From Hydractinia symbiolongicarpus (taxonomy: Eukaryota > Cnidaria > Hydrozoa > Anthoathecata > Hydractiniidae): a stretch of DNA of 64,000 bases. The notes beneath the pieces are model-generated. The model was not told where the DNA came from. It was given only the letters and a program-made list of their open reading frames with translations, and made no database searches. The stretch spans positions 25,916,001-25,980,000 of the forward strand of contig NC_079883.1 in assembly GCF_029227915.1 (NCBI RefSeq), written 5' to 3'. The translations under genes and the position numbers were made by a program. Below, piece by piece: positions 10,520 through 23,063 of the stretch (position 1 is the stretch's first letter; the number at the start of each line of letters is the position of its first letter).

Positions 10520-11980
10520 TTCGAAAAATTCCCAAATTCGTCTCTACCTATGCGGGCGTTTGCGGCTTATCAGCAACCTCTTCTAAACTCAGCAAAATGT
10601 TTGTTAGGATCTAGCTAGAGAGAAGCTCAAAATCTTAAATTTTTTCCCTTGGCACTAACTATGGCAGCACCTCACAGAAACTCTAAACTAAGTTCACGCA
10701 ATCTCCCATTTTACAGGATTCCAGGGTTGGAAGGTATGTAGTTAGCAAAAGTGGTACATATATAGCTAGCTATACTTTATTTTTTCCCAGTCAGCATAAA
10801 TGATGGCATGGACATAACTTTGTAAAATACTTAAAGATTTATATATTTAGCCTAGATACTTAAAATTCTATTCCCTGTTAAGTTAGAAAAATACTGTAGC
10901 TACAGGGAAGTTTTAAATTAAAATATTAATTACCTATAATTCAGTTCAACACCACCAAAATTTAAAATTTCTTCAATGTTAGCTAGCTAGCTATTTGGAA
11001 TGTTCTAGGTGATACCTAGCTCAACTGTTCGGTATGTTCGGTTGGTTCTGGAACGTTTAACAGACAGGAATTCAATATTATCTTTTTCGTCGTTTTTCTT
11101 AATGCAGATATAGCAGTTCTAGTCTTTCACCAGCAAGAAAATGGCTTTCTGGCTACCTAAAAAATTGCGACTTTGGGACGGGTCGTAAATGTTAATACTG
11201 TATTGTCATTGGTTGAAAACTATTAGCCTGTAAACCATGCAATAAACTGAAAAGGTACACAGTATCTATACTAGGACTAACTACCCGCGGCTTCCAGGCT
11301 CTGTGCTGTCTCTATATATCTATATATATATCTCTATCTTCCATCCGGCGATTTTAAAGATTCCGCCCAGCGTGGCGATGGCGGAAATCAAATATATCAA
11401 GAATAGTTTTTAAATTAAATCAATTTGATTTGAAAAAGTAGTAGCAAGTTTCTATCAATTTCAAAAGAATTGGATACCTCTTTTTTTTCGCGCATTTAAA
11501 CATTATCAAAATAAAAGTGTGAACTATTTATATCATTCTTGTATATAATTTTATGGAATTGTACACTAGCTACTGCAATAAATTGTACAAGATTGCGTAC
11601 TTAACACATTGGAACTTGAATAACGAATGAGATAAGCATTCGTAAAAAAAAAAAAAATAATAAGGAATCGTTAAAAGTAAAGATATAATATATAATAACC
11701 ATATCGAAAATTGCTGAAAATATAAACGTTGCGTATTTTAATTTTTTAACCGATGTGCAAACAATTTTTAATTTTAAAAGTATAACAAACTTCTTCTTTT
11801 GCGTATAAAATGAAAATGGCATGATCAAGCACCCGGAAGCGTGAAAGATTTGCGTGTAGTCTAGTTTAATGACCGGTGGAGATCTCGCCATTAGTGATAT
11901 TATCACAGATATCATGTGAAAAAATGAAAACTTGCTAACTCCTGTTTTATATGCTGCAATGATGTAAAAAATTTCTTTAT
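10520..11980. other. No gene seen
   Basis: AT-rich DNA with scattered TAGCTAGC runs and a TATATATC microsatellite near 11310-11340. The signal-peptide exon expected upstream of the gene at 11983 should lie here, but I could not identify it. Confidence 0.5.
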
Positions 11981-11982
11981 AG

Positions 11983-12434
11983 ACGATTGGTATTTGATTA
12001 AGTCAAACGTCTGCTTTGGAACAAAGTCTGGCCGATATGGCGCATTTCATCTACAAAGTGATGCTGTTATATCGGGTATAAAATTGCAGCACGTGGGTGA
12101 AAAAGATCTTAAATGCACGGTCTTTATAAGTCCAACTTTTTGGGGCTGTGACGGATGGTCCTATTACGCGAAGGAGAATATTGGTGTAGCTATTACAGAC
12201 GACCAAAACAACATTATCTACCCATCTATGGAGTATTATGTTAAGAATGGTTTTTTCCACATACCGGGATACAATGCCAACTCCCCCTACTTGATATTCA
12301 ATTCATCAAACTACACTGTTCGAAAAGGTCAAGAACTCAGATTGCACTACGGGGAAGATTTGAAGGACATTGGCGAATTGGATAACAGTGGTGAAGCTTG
12401 TGCTGATATTTTTGCAAGAATTTGCCATGTGTGA
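11983..12434 (+). CDS. VCFGTK-family secreted protein, main exon (copy A)
   Basis: The exon follows TTCTTTATAG in phase 1 and encodes ~150 residues: DWYLIKSNVCFGTK, KLQHVG, FWGCDGW, ENIGVAITDDQNNIIYPS, GYNANSPYLIFNSSN, GQELRLHYGEDL and a C-terminal ACADI. The same motif order occurs in three other copies in this window (15868-16322, 50367-50812, 63179-63630), all starting after a phase-1 acceptor, which fits a signal-peptide exon upstream that I cannot place. Four conserved cysteines could make two disulphides, and N-glycosylation sites (NSSN) are present, as expected of a secreted protein. I cannot assign a named domain. The predicted beta-rich, lectin-like look is an impression only. Confidence 0.75.
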
Positions 12435-15400
12435 CAGTCAATATAAATGAGAAAAAATGTATAATTACGGTTTAGTCTTTTGCTCCATTGGATGGCGCGG
12501 ACTGCTATATTAAATACTTAACACTTTATATAACGTCATAACGTATAAGTTGTACGCATTACCATTATTTAAAACACTTTTACTTTTATTGTGCTTACAC
12601 GAGACCTTTTAGTATTTTTTAAGCATCTTTACAAGTGTTTTTCCAGACGCCGAAAAAACATATTTTGACATTGTAAGTTTGTCCATAGAAAACGTATATA
12701 CACGTTGTACATTCTGACAGAACAGAACGACCGAAGAAGCGGTAAATAACAAGCAGTGTGGTGATAGTTTGGACGATTCTTGATACAAAAGAAAGGCATG
12801 GACAAAACAGTTAGGAGTTTCCGATAATTTGTTAAGTGAATTTCACTCGGAGGAAAAATCAACATCGACCTATTTTAACTCCAAAGAAATTTTCCATATT
12901 GTCTTTTTAGCTTTTTGCTGCCTGTTCCTGTACTGCTACATTGATGCAGTATGTAATGGAAGAATGAGTGATGGGGGAGTTTTTAGAATTCTTTCTTATC
13001 TACGGCTTTGAAAATTAATAGTTTAAACATCTCGAAATCGCGCCTGATAGAAGATCAAGTTAAAACATTTCATAGGTTTTTTTTTTAAAAAACATTCAAG
13101 AATAAATTATTACAAGCTCGTGAGCTTGTATTAAAACGCAAATGTGTCCTACAAGAATGGAAATTTTTGCCTCTCTGAGCACCGACACGGGAGTCGTCGT
13201 GTGTTCGAATCTCATCTTGGTAACTATTTTTACTTTTTTTTTCTTTTTTAAAAAGATAAGACAAGTGTTCAAAACACTTGTTTAACTAACTAGTAAATAA
13301 AGGTGTTTCCACCAAACTTTTTAAAAGTGAATGTAGGCAGAATTAACTGAATTAATGAATTTCGCAAATTTTGGGGTTTGTGGTCTTTCTTCTTCCTGTC
13401 AGTCGGTTCACCCAAGACGGACCCATCGAAAATTAAAAGTTCGAGGAATTTTCCGTTCAGGAAGGTCTCACAAATCAATTTTGAAAAATAAGTGTGTAAC
13501 AAATATTATTGCGTATCTGAATAGTAAAATATGTCGTGTCTAACTTCGTAACAAAAATCCCAATTTGATAGACACCTTTTTGTAAACTTTATTCGCGAGG
13601 TTGTTTGCGTATATCATACGTCTTGTTATTCTTCGTTGACAGCTGTATTCATTTTTTTTGCTGGCGTTTTTAAAACGTTCTTATGTGATCAAAAGAAATA
13701 TATTCAATTTTGCTTTTGTTTTAACATTCGAATTTTATTGTGGTTGCTTATAATTTTTTGACACAATTGTAAATACACTAGTTAGACGAAGTTTCTCTCG
13801 ATGACCAATGTTGAATGCGACCATTCTCAAGATCAGAGAGAGAAACCTCGAAAGTAGCTCTGGACCTGGCTGGTCACGTGATGGATTCTAATTGGTCTAT
13901 TTTTAGAAATCCATATTTTCCGCGAAAGATTGTATTTAGAATTTAAATGTAAACAAACACGGCGGTGGAGAGACGAGGATCGAAGTATGCTCCTTTTTTG
14001 TTGTGACTGAATTTAAAGCAGGTATTACAGGCTATATATATCTACTAAGACCATCATTCGACTCTCTATTTTAACAACATTCACTGTTAGTATTTGACAA
14101 TTCTTTACATAGCTAGCTTTAAGTGCCACACATTGCCCACTAGCCAGGCTGAAGAAAGCTGAGCTACTCTAGCTAACATCGTGGGGGATTCTTGGCTTCT
14201 TTTTCACTCTGCTAGTAGCTAGCTAGCTAAAAGTCACGGCATGCTATGCAAATGTTTTTCCATGCAGCAGGGAATTGTTTTTGGAAAGCCAGGTGAAAGT
14301 CACAGCTTAGTACTGCAAATTATATAAATACTGTGATGTCACACTGGAAGGTGAAGAAAGATTCTACCTTTTAGTGATACAAGATCAAATTTGTCAAATT
14401 CGACAAATTAGATCATGCACCAACCCCTTAAACCGTTGATTATATGGAAAATTCAGCTCGGATCTCTACGGAAATAAATATCAAAATTAAATTAAAATCA
14501 TATGTTAAAAATTTCAGCTCACTTTTATAAAGCGAGATAGTCGAGTTAACTAAGCTTTTTTCAAGTATATCAAAGTCAGTAACAAAGACGGCGTGATCAC
14601 ATCTTACCCTCTTAAATAGTACGTGAATTAATTCTATTTGTTTGGGTGAATGAGGTCATTCGCCCTTGAAACAAAGAATTCTCGATAATATTCACGCGGA
14701 TACAATAGAAGTAACAAATAAAAAGACGCGGTCAGTATTTTGACCGCAAGAAATCACGCTGGCTATTCGACCCAGCTTAATTTTTTCCACTTTAACTATT
14801 CCGATTTTCCGGTGGTGAAAAAATTTATACTGGGTCTCCTGACTTGAAAGGTAGCTGGAATTTTCAACTTCACATAATTGTAAATTTTTCTCAAAAAGAC
14901 CAAAAATATGCAAAATTAAACATCGTCTGGATTAAACAACGTTTTTTCTCAACTTTATACTAACGAGCTTCTGTTTCAAACAGAGGTTAATAAGTACAAA
15001 GTTAAAAAAATGTTTGCTGTATGAATCTAAAAATTTCAAATTTTTATTAAATTTCAGGTAAGGATTTAAATAATCAAATTTATTTTGTTTGACCAAGTTG
15101 AGAAATAGCAGCAGTTCAAACCAATTCGGGTAGGTGTATTGCTTAAAAAAAAAACATTTGTTTATATTGTGCAGCAGACATTTTTGACTTGGTTTCAAAT
15201 CACCGCGCTATCAAGCAGATAAATTCTAACATAGGCTGAAAAATCTCATGTGATCAACTGAAAATTCCAGCCCCGAATGTGTGCAAATTGAAAAGTTGTG
15301 TATATTGAAAAACTTTTATGAATCGTTCTTCAATAGTGTTTTATGATCTACCTGAGTAGATCATACCTCAAAGAGTTTATTAAAAAAGTTAAATTGTTTT

Positions 15401-15867
15401 CGTAAGATAGTGTCTTGAGCAAAATGATAGCTAAACAATTTCATTGATTATTTTGGCTAGAATGTCCCTATTATGCACATTTATAGGTATATTTAATATT
15501 ATATTTTAACTCTGCTTCTTTTCCCTCATTGTTTTCCTTATCTCAACTTACTTGCGCATTATGTTTCCAATTGAGCTTATTTCTCTCTCATACCACTCTA
15601 TTTGTTCGCCACAAGCATTTCTTGTGATTTTTTAGATTTTAGCATTTATGTAGATTTTATATTTTATATTACTTTTATTTTAACTAAGCGGAAGACCCAT
15701 TTGTATTTTTTGATACCAAATATATGTTTAATAATAATAATAAATAATAATAAATAATAACAACTCGGAAAGCTTGACTGAAATTTGCAGCCCAGGCTAA
15801 AAACATCCATTTAATCAGTCTGTAAATAAGCAGTAAGCACTTCAATTCTTTATCTATTTGTCACGCA
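12435..15867. other. Gene-poor interval with minor repeats
   Basis: No convincing exon was found. A tRNA-like block with GTGTTCGAATC (about 13160-13215) may be a SINE head. There is an (AAT)n run at 15725-15765, and TAGCTAGC clusters near 14215. Short frames here lack family resemblance. Confidence 0.5.
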
Positions 15868-16322
15868 TCATTGCATCATTACATAAATATCAGCGCATGA
15901 GTCACCTTCATTGTTATGCAAAGTTCCATTGTAAAGAAGTTCACTATAATACAATCGAAGCTCTTGTCCCTTATGAATTGCGTGCTGTGTTTTATTAAAA
16001 ACCAGGTTTGGTGAGTTGGCGTGGTATCCTGGTATGAAGAAGTAACCGTGTGCGACGAAATACATCATGGATGGGTAGAGTACGTTTTCGCGATCGTCTG
16101 TAATGACAATACCAATATTTTCACCTGCGTAATATGCAACCCCAGTACACCCCCAATTTGTTCGTTGCGAATTTCCAAAGCATTTTACACCACTTCCACC
16201 AACATGGGACAACTTCATACCAACTATAACCCCATCGTATGGTATTACAAATCTTCCGAATTCGTTTGCTTTTGTTCCAAAGCAAACGTTCCTCTCTATT
16301 GGAATCCAACTTTTTGCAAACG
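15868..16322 (-). CDS. VCFGTK-family secreted protein, main exon (copy B)
   Basis: The exon begins after TTTTTAG in phase 1 (CG + TTT) and reads SWIPIERNVCFGTKANEFG, GMKLSHVGGSGVKCFG, TNWGCTG, ENIGIVITDDRENVLYPS, GYHANSPNLVFNKTQ, KGQELRLYYSELL and DSCADIYV before the stop. It keeps all four family cysteines and has no internal stop, so it looks functional. It is on the opposite strand to copy A about 3.4 kb away, and is diverged from it, so the pair is old compared with the 50-kb/63-kb pair. The upstream signal exon was not identified. Function unknown. Confidence 0.75.
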
Positions 16323-16486
16323 CTAAAAAGAAGCAAACACTAATACGTATTTTTTAGAATATTGGAAAATTTGTTTTTACGAATGGGAATAATTACCACA
16401 AAAACATAAAACTCTACATCAATAGTTTACTAGCTCGTGAGCAGAATGACCTCTTGATTTCCAGATTTACCTGTCGTTTGATTTCT

Positions 16487-16841
16487 TTAAAGGGGCTACG
16501 GAACGGCTGTTGGTTTTCGACTTTAGTGTCTTACAAGAAAATCGAGCTGATGCGAGCGGCGGAAAACAAAAAATGGCTATTTTTCCGGCATGTACGTAAT
16601 TTACAGACTTGAACATATAGATATATCTAGAATTTTTATCTTCTCCAGCCTTGGTTATGTTTTCATCCAGAATGAGTCTTGCTGAAATATTTCTTTTTAA
16701 TACACTTTTTGGAAAAGAATATTGAACCAGCGAGCAAAGTGCGCTGTTCTGTTCATTACGCAAAACACTTTTGCCGGATTTTTAATATGTGCACAGAATA
16801 AACGGAATGTGAGCATTTTAACCGGTTCGTAGCCCCTTTAA
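16487..16841. mobile_element. MITE with TTAA flanks, second family
   Basis: The termini TTAA-AGGGGCTACG (left) and CGTAGCCCCT-TTAA (right) form inverted repeats with TTAA on each side, about 355 bp overall. The interior frame on the minus strand (16467-16763) is probably fortuitous. It shares the GGGGCT-type end with the MITE at 8286, but the interiors differ. Confidence 0.6.
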
Positions 16842-17477
16842 CCCAAGCGGTTTCGCCTACATTTTTATTCATTTAAACATGTCCGAAACATGTTCGTGTA
16901 TTTAACCACCAATACTGCTCTGTGGCACGTGGCACTATTATCAATAATGTTTTATCTAACACTCCATTAACATTAGCCAGTTAGATCAATTTTGTTTCAA
17001 TAGGATGCTTTTTTGACCAGAATTACATTCAGTGTAAGGTCAAAACCCTTTTGCTTGGTGAAAAACGATGTGAATTTTTCACGCGAAAACACTCGTTTTA
17101 TACGACTTCTTTTAAGCCCTGGCTGGACAAGCGATGAGAAAAGGAAAGGTTTTGGAAAATTTTGTTTTGTTTTTTCACATTCGCAAACCGATCCGACTTT
17201 TCATCTGACATGAGAAAAGTCTGAAGTCAGATAAAAAGTCGGATTTTTTGCGTATGTGAAAAAAAAAAATCCAAAAAAAAACAAGTCGGATGAGGTCAGA
17301 TGAAAGTTTGTTCCAGAAATAAAAAATTTTATTCGACTTTATCCAACAAAAAATGAACAAAAGTGATGTCATTAAGATAAATGCTTTTGTGGCAAACTGT
17401 AAAGTGAATAGGTGTTCAAACCATTTAATTGTCCTGCTTGCAATTAAGGCTGTGTTTGTTTGTAGCCAAAAAAAAAC

Positions 17478-18008
17478 TTAGTTCCACATTAAAAATGAAG
17501 CCAACACTAATACAATCTTATACCAATCATAAAAAAACAATTTTTTACCACTTTTGCATGTGTATCCTTTTGAATCATCCGTATTCGTACATGATCCAAG
17601 GGAGCATGGATTACTTGTTTCACATACAGGCAGCTGAAAAAAAGTTTCAAAGATTTGATACACGTTTTGTTACATCCATGATTATTTCTAACATACCTTT
17701 TTAAAAATTTTTATTAATTTATCTTCATTCAATTCTTGCATCTTTTCTTTTTCTTTTTCATCGGTTGATTTCTTCTTAACAAACCAACACTCTCCACTTC
17801 TCATCTGTTGATTCTTCAGTTTAAACATGATGGTATAACATTCTTCAAGTAATTCACATTGCAACAGACAGTTGATCTTTGTTTTTCCTTTCATATATTT
17901 TGTTATCCTGCCATCAGGTATTTCACTATCTCCTCCGTACATGCCACCATCAACAAATATTTTGTAAAAAGCGGCAACTGCAATTATGATCGAATTCATC
18001 TTTACCAT
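17478..18008 (-). CDS. Secreted PAN/Apple-like + EGF-like protein, two exons
   Basis: Exon 1 runs from the ATG at 18008 down to 17704 (AAG|GTATGT, phase 0). Exon 2 follows TTTTTTTCAG and runs from about 17639 to 17478. Residues 1-22 are a hydrophobic signal peptide. A PAN/Apple-like Cys pattern (NCLLQCELLEECYTIMF, ECWFVK) follows, then a charged linker rich in E/K, then an EGF-like module (VCETSNPCSLGSC, C after GYT). The EGF module lacks its last cysteines, and the end of the protein is hydrophobic (WYKIVLVLASFLMW), which could be a GPI signal or a membrane anchor. An alternative donor (AGT|G GTAAAA) might lead to a further exon that I could not find. It is a paralogue in design of the gene at 1-647. 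Confidence 0.6.
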
Positions 18009-18399
18009 CTTATCCTTTTTTTTCTGTAGTCTCTAGTTCAATTCGTATATTTTTGTCGATATCCATATGCCTTGTTGATTCTTTTTTATATCTAGTAGAT
18101 ATTATACTATCTGTACTTTTTATTATTTTATTAATATTATATTATCTATGCTTTAATATTTTTTAATTGTCTACAGTACCGCATAAGCAAATGGGTGTGA
18201 AAAATATATTAAAAATTCAATAATTTGGGGGGTTGGAACAACTAAAAGCCTGAAGATTTTAGTGTGCGCTAAAAAGGAACATCTCAGGAACCTTGTAAAA
18301 GGTCTCTATTATTCCAATTAAAATGTTGTTTAATCTTTATAAATAATAAAAAAAAGTCTATCTATAATGACTCACTTTTCTTTCCGTATAATTAGATAG

Positions 18400-19680
18400 T
18401 ATCGGTTCATTTCAAATTACAGAACAGGTAAGTCGTGTAACAAAACATCGTCTGTGCACTGATTCTGCTTCTGCTTGGCATATTGCAAACGTAATAGTGT
18501 ATTAGTTGCTGAAGTACTGTGTCGACAAGTGCGTTGCAAGTACGTTTGGAAGAATGTAATTGATGCATCCGGCATATTATAGCAGGATCACGCATCCAAG
18601 GTGCTGGCGCTCGAGTAATTTTGGTTCGAATAAGTGGAGCATGTCTGTCAATACATTCTTTCGTTAAATCGTTAAAAATGAAGAGTTTTTCTTCTTGATC
18701 GTCTAAAGCATAGACGACATTAAATGGTAATGTTTGGAAGTCTTTTACATACAAATTTGCATCAAATGTTTTAATATGACAGATATTCTTAAAGCACTTT
18801 TTGAACCAGTCTGGTCTAACGTTAATAAAGATATACGTTGCATCGTGGTCACTCACTACGTCTGCCGGTAACACGTCTTTTACTTTAACTTTGCTAGTGT
18901 TATTTATCCAAATATGCTCAATACACGCTTTTTGTCTCGTAGGTTTCGTTATATGTTGATGTAAGTCGTAAGATTGCAACATGTCCAAGTACTGTTGACT
19001 TATATTATCTTCTTTAAATAAGTCAATGTTCATATCTCCAGTCAAGATTATTTGGCCCTGCCACATGTAACTTACTTTACTTAGTAGACTATCTACCTTT
19101 TCTAACCACAGTTCTTGTTCGACCTTTGATTTTCACCCATAAGTGTTCTAGCTCATTGTCGAGGTCTATTATATCATTTCTCTTGGTGTGTTTTATGGAC
19201 TCTCTGACATACATGCCTACTCCTCCTCCTCTGCCTTTGATTCTATTTCGAAAGTGATTTTTCTATTCTGGAATTTGCACGTAGTTAAGTAGGTGTTTGC
19301 AGTCTTTCAGCCACGTTTCACTCAAGCAGATAACAAAGGGTGATCATGAAGTAAGCTAGTAAAACAATCAAACCTCGATACCATACTCTGCGTGTTCAGA
19401 TGCATGACCTTAAGTAAGTTACTATGATCGTTAAAAATCAGTCTGTGATGATTAATTTCAGTTTCAGCGTGATCAGCGAGATTAGTTTCGTTCATTGGTT
19501 GCAGTAAACAATCTCGTATGTCGTTGCTTGGTAACGTCGAGTTGAAGAACGGTAATTCGATATGTAGACAAGTGTGGCAAGTATATGTACAAGGAATACG
19601 AGATTTAACATTCAGGTGTTCTTTGTTCAAGCATTTCACGTGGCTCACACTGAGACACTTGTCACATATCATACGTTTCT
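18400..19680 (-). mobile_element. LINE fragment: PHD-like finger and endonuclease domain, reverse transcriptase missing
   Basis: On the minus strand, 19672-19322 encodes a Cys/His finger (CDKCLSVSHVKC...C..C) followed by VMHLNTQSMVS, the usual start of a non-LTR endonuclease. About 19260-19085 carries GGGVGMYV in broken frames. 19066-18407 continues with ILTGDMNID, HIWINN and DVVSDHDATY, the catalytic core with the GD-N and SDH motifs. The reverse transcriptase that should follow is absent, so the copy is truncated on its 3' side, the reverse of the usual 5' truncation of LINEs. It resembles CR1-like elements in layout. Confidence 0.75.
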
Positions 19681-22132
19681 AGTTGGATTTGACTGTTTTG
19701 AAGCACTCCTTCATTTTGTTGCGTGAGTTCCAGGTCCGGGGTTACGCTCTAAATCTCCTGACAAAATTATATTAAATATGTTATATTAAATATATCATAT
19801 ACTGGTGACTTTCATCTTATTCTTTCTATGCCACATGAAGGATAGTATCGGCTCATCGCCAGGGTAGGATCCAGCTAAAGGCAAAGTAGGCTAAAGCTTA
19901 CATTAAAAAGTGCAATCAAAATCTCGTATATCATCAGATTCCTGTATCTTAAATATCGCTGGTTTAAAGTATAATAAAGTAGAGCAAATGATATAAGGCT
20001 GTTGCTTTTGCTTGCGCATTCGAAGCCCTAAGGGGTTGATGTTGCATTCGCCCCTAACAATTTCGATAAATTTCATACAAATATCAAGACGCACGAACCA
20101 GCCACCAGAGGTACCTCGACCTCCGAAAATAATATAACTTGTCCCGGAACAAGCAAGTAGACTCAAGCCTGGACAAATGTTTTTGGTAACCCATAACACT
20201 CTGTAAAATATTGGAAACTTGAAAATTCGGAAAAGTACATTCTAGTTCCCTGCTCTTTTTTACTCGCAAGTAGGCTTAATATTAATTCGCAAATAGGCTT
20301 GAAAGTTCAGTGAATGACCGTGGTTCTCTATCGTTTCATTCGTCGCGTTGCAACCATGGTTATAGCAGTAGCAGCTTGGTAAGTTTTGGGATATATACTA
20401 TCTTTATTTGTTGCTTAATAAACTATATGTATAACTGAGATGAGCATGTGTTGCTAGTTAGTTAGCTAGCTATAGCTATGCTGTCTAGCAGTATATAAGG
20501 AATAAGAAAGAAAAGGCGAGCTAACTGTAGCTAACTATAGGTAGCTACAGTTAGCTTGCTGACTGCAGTTAGTTGCTGACTGCTGATTATTCAGAATCTG
20601 ATCAGGGTTAAGGTAAAGTTATGGTAAAACATTTTTAGCTTGCTTAGCTAGGTAAAGAGAATAGCTTGCTAGCAATCGATTCGAACAATTTCGTTATGTG
20701 AAAACCCGCCTTAGGTTTGTACACAACTGTAGTTCTAATGTCGTGGCTTACGGAGTAAAATCAATCGTGGTTATTTTAAAATAATAGTGCCTACTGTTCG
20801 TTCTTACTTTTAGTATTTACGACTTTCTCGAATTCCCTTAAGGATAATCTATATTGTTTTTATCTGTTAAGTCGCAAGACAAATAAATTCCTTATCATCA
20901 ATAATGTTATTTGTATCTGCAAGGAGAAAAATAAAGTATCCTGTTATTACTATCTCTCTTGCGGGGATAGCATTGCTTTCAAACTTCTAACTAACCAACT
21001 AACTACGTCCAAATTGGGCAATTTTTTTACGTCACAAACAAAATCTACGCAATTTTTTTTTTTAGAAAAAAACCTTTGGGGGATTCCAACCCACGACCTC
21101 TGGGTTTACGTTATGACGCCTTAAGGTGGGTTCAAATTCGCTCGAATAAGGAGAATAAAAAAATCTATTGCGATTGAAAGAATGCGCGAAAAATAAAACT
21201 GCACATAACAAATAAGACATTTATTTTTAGTTAGGTATCACCAGTTATGTTACTTTACTCCATTTCAGCACACTTTATCACTTTTCCTTATAAATGATAC
21301 TCAATATTGCACACAAAAAGTTTTCTTTCTCATGAACTTTGTTTTAAATTACAAACCTCGTTTTGAAATTGTATTTCGAAATCTGATTGGTTGATAAATT
21401 CCCATTCGCCGTGGTAGTTGAACTTATTCCAACTACTGCGACGAATGTTGGCGAATGTGAGAAAATTACGTAGTATGCTAAAAATAAATATTGCGCATGT
21501 GCAGATTCATGGTCGCTTATTCTTGCGACTATGGCAAATGAAGTATGAACCCTCCTTCAACCAACTGAGCCATTACGTCATAAGTAAAAAGTTTTATTTC
21601 GACGAGTTTTATATTAATCATTTGTAAAATCAGTGGTTCGACAAAATGATTTATTAATGTGAAATACAAGTTTTTTTAGAATTTTCTTGCAAAATGATTC
21701 CTCCCAACGAAATAAAGTTGTGTTGTGAGTTTCAAGTTCTAAGAATAATCTTAATGAATTTCCCCATTATAAGGACTTTTTATAAGAGTTTTTAGGTGGT
21801 AGTTTTGAGAAATGGCCAAAGGCTCTCAGAGGTTTGGGATCTAAAAATTTACGTGCAGGTGTCTAATAGATAAATATAAGAAGTCTGTAAGTATCATAGA
21901 CATGCATCATTTCCCTCACGCCAGGAACAGCTGTAAATCAATTTTTAGATTTTGGAAATGACCCGTTTATTAACATATTTATAATATATTGTTGCAGTGA
22001 TGTGTAATTGAAATTAACATGCGAGATAGTTTATGCAGCCCCTGCATCATGTTTATGATTACCGTACAAGCCTATACTGTGAAATCAGTGTGATGACAGA
22101 CTGTGGTTTGTGCTTTAACCCTTTTTATACAT
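19681..22132. other. Gene-poor interval with tRNA-like relic and possible MITE
   Basis: Nothing here is recognisable as a host gene. A minus-strand frame at 19903-20230 follows a good acceptor (ATATTTTACAG) but matches nothing I know. At about 21065-21130 the minus strand shows a tRNA-like GTGGGTTGGAATCCCCC. Around 21120-21565 a weak inverted repeat (GGTGGGTTCA and TGAACCCTCC) suggests a diverged MITE. GTTAGC/TAGCTA-rich patches lie near 20460-20680. Confidence 0.4.
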
Positions 22133-22580
22133 AGTCCAGGAGCTCATAACAGAACTTTAGGTCCCATTTTCTACAAAAGGTTTGACCCTCTAAATAGGTT
22201 GGTAGTATCACGGACAATAAAAATCACATGGTCAGCTGACCCAATTTGGGGGCGTTTGGGTCCCAGGCCCCTAAAATTACCCTAATTCGAGACTCCTATT
22301 TGGTCCCATAATTCTCAAAGCTTAAAAGTTAGTAACGTGTGTCATTATATGAGAGAATCTGAAAGATGATAAAGCTTACCGAAAAATTGGGTCTTAAGAC
22401 TGGGTCAGACCCCCCTCAAAGACCATATTTAGGACCTTAATTTGTCCCCATAAGCTACAAACTCCAAATTTTGCACAAACATTCTCTAACATAGTGTAAT
22501 GTCAGTGGTCATAAAGCTGACCAAAAATTTGGGTCTCTTGGCCTAGTCAGACCAAGTCTCGCCCCAAATCCCTATTTTAA
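22133..22580 (+). repeat. Left terminal inverted repeat of the 5.3-kb transposon
   Basis: It pairs with 26988-27435 over its whole length. It contains AAAATTGGGTCTTAAGAC and CCAAAAATTTGGGTCTCTTG blocks, which recur as weaker copies further in (near 22690 and 22800), so the subterminal region is also repetitive. A short open frame here is not a gene. Confidence 0.9.
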
Positions 22581-23063
22581 ACAACTTTTAGAGGGTAAAA
22601 AAAACCAATGACTACAAAGCCCAAACTCAATATTTGTGTTCTATACTAACTATGTAATACATAAATGGTCGAGCTTACCAAAAAATGCGGTCCTATCAGC
22701 AGGTCAGACAAAGATCTGAACAGGGACTCAAATTAGACCTCATAAGGTACAAACTTAAAATTTTGTAAGACTATTGTGATTTGGCAAAAAGCAAACCAAA
22801 AATTACGGTCTCTTGATCAGGTCAGACAATAGTTAGCGATATCAAATTAAAAAAGAACTGCTCTGATAGCATTTAATAAAATATAAATATGTACAATAGG
22901 TTATAGCAGCATGATTGATATTGTTCTGCATCAGCATCTAAAGATGAGAAATGTCATTCAGTCATAAGATCTAGTTTAAACTACAATACAACATTAAAAA
23001 ATATTAAAAAGGTTACTCAGTTCTAGAATATATGACATTGAATCCTATTCTGTAAATTTTTTG

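Noticed and set aside
16467-16763. 98-residue minus-strand frame
   Set aside because: It spans the MITE boundary at 16487 and shows no domain or codon bias.
22103-22285. Short plus-strand frame
   Set aside because: It falls inside the left terminal inverted repeat of the 5.3-kb transposon.
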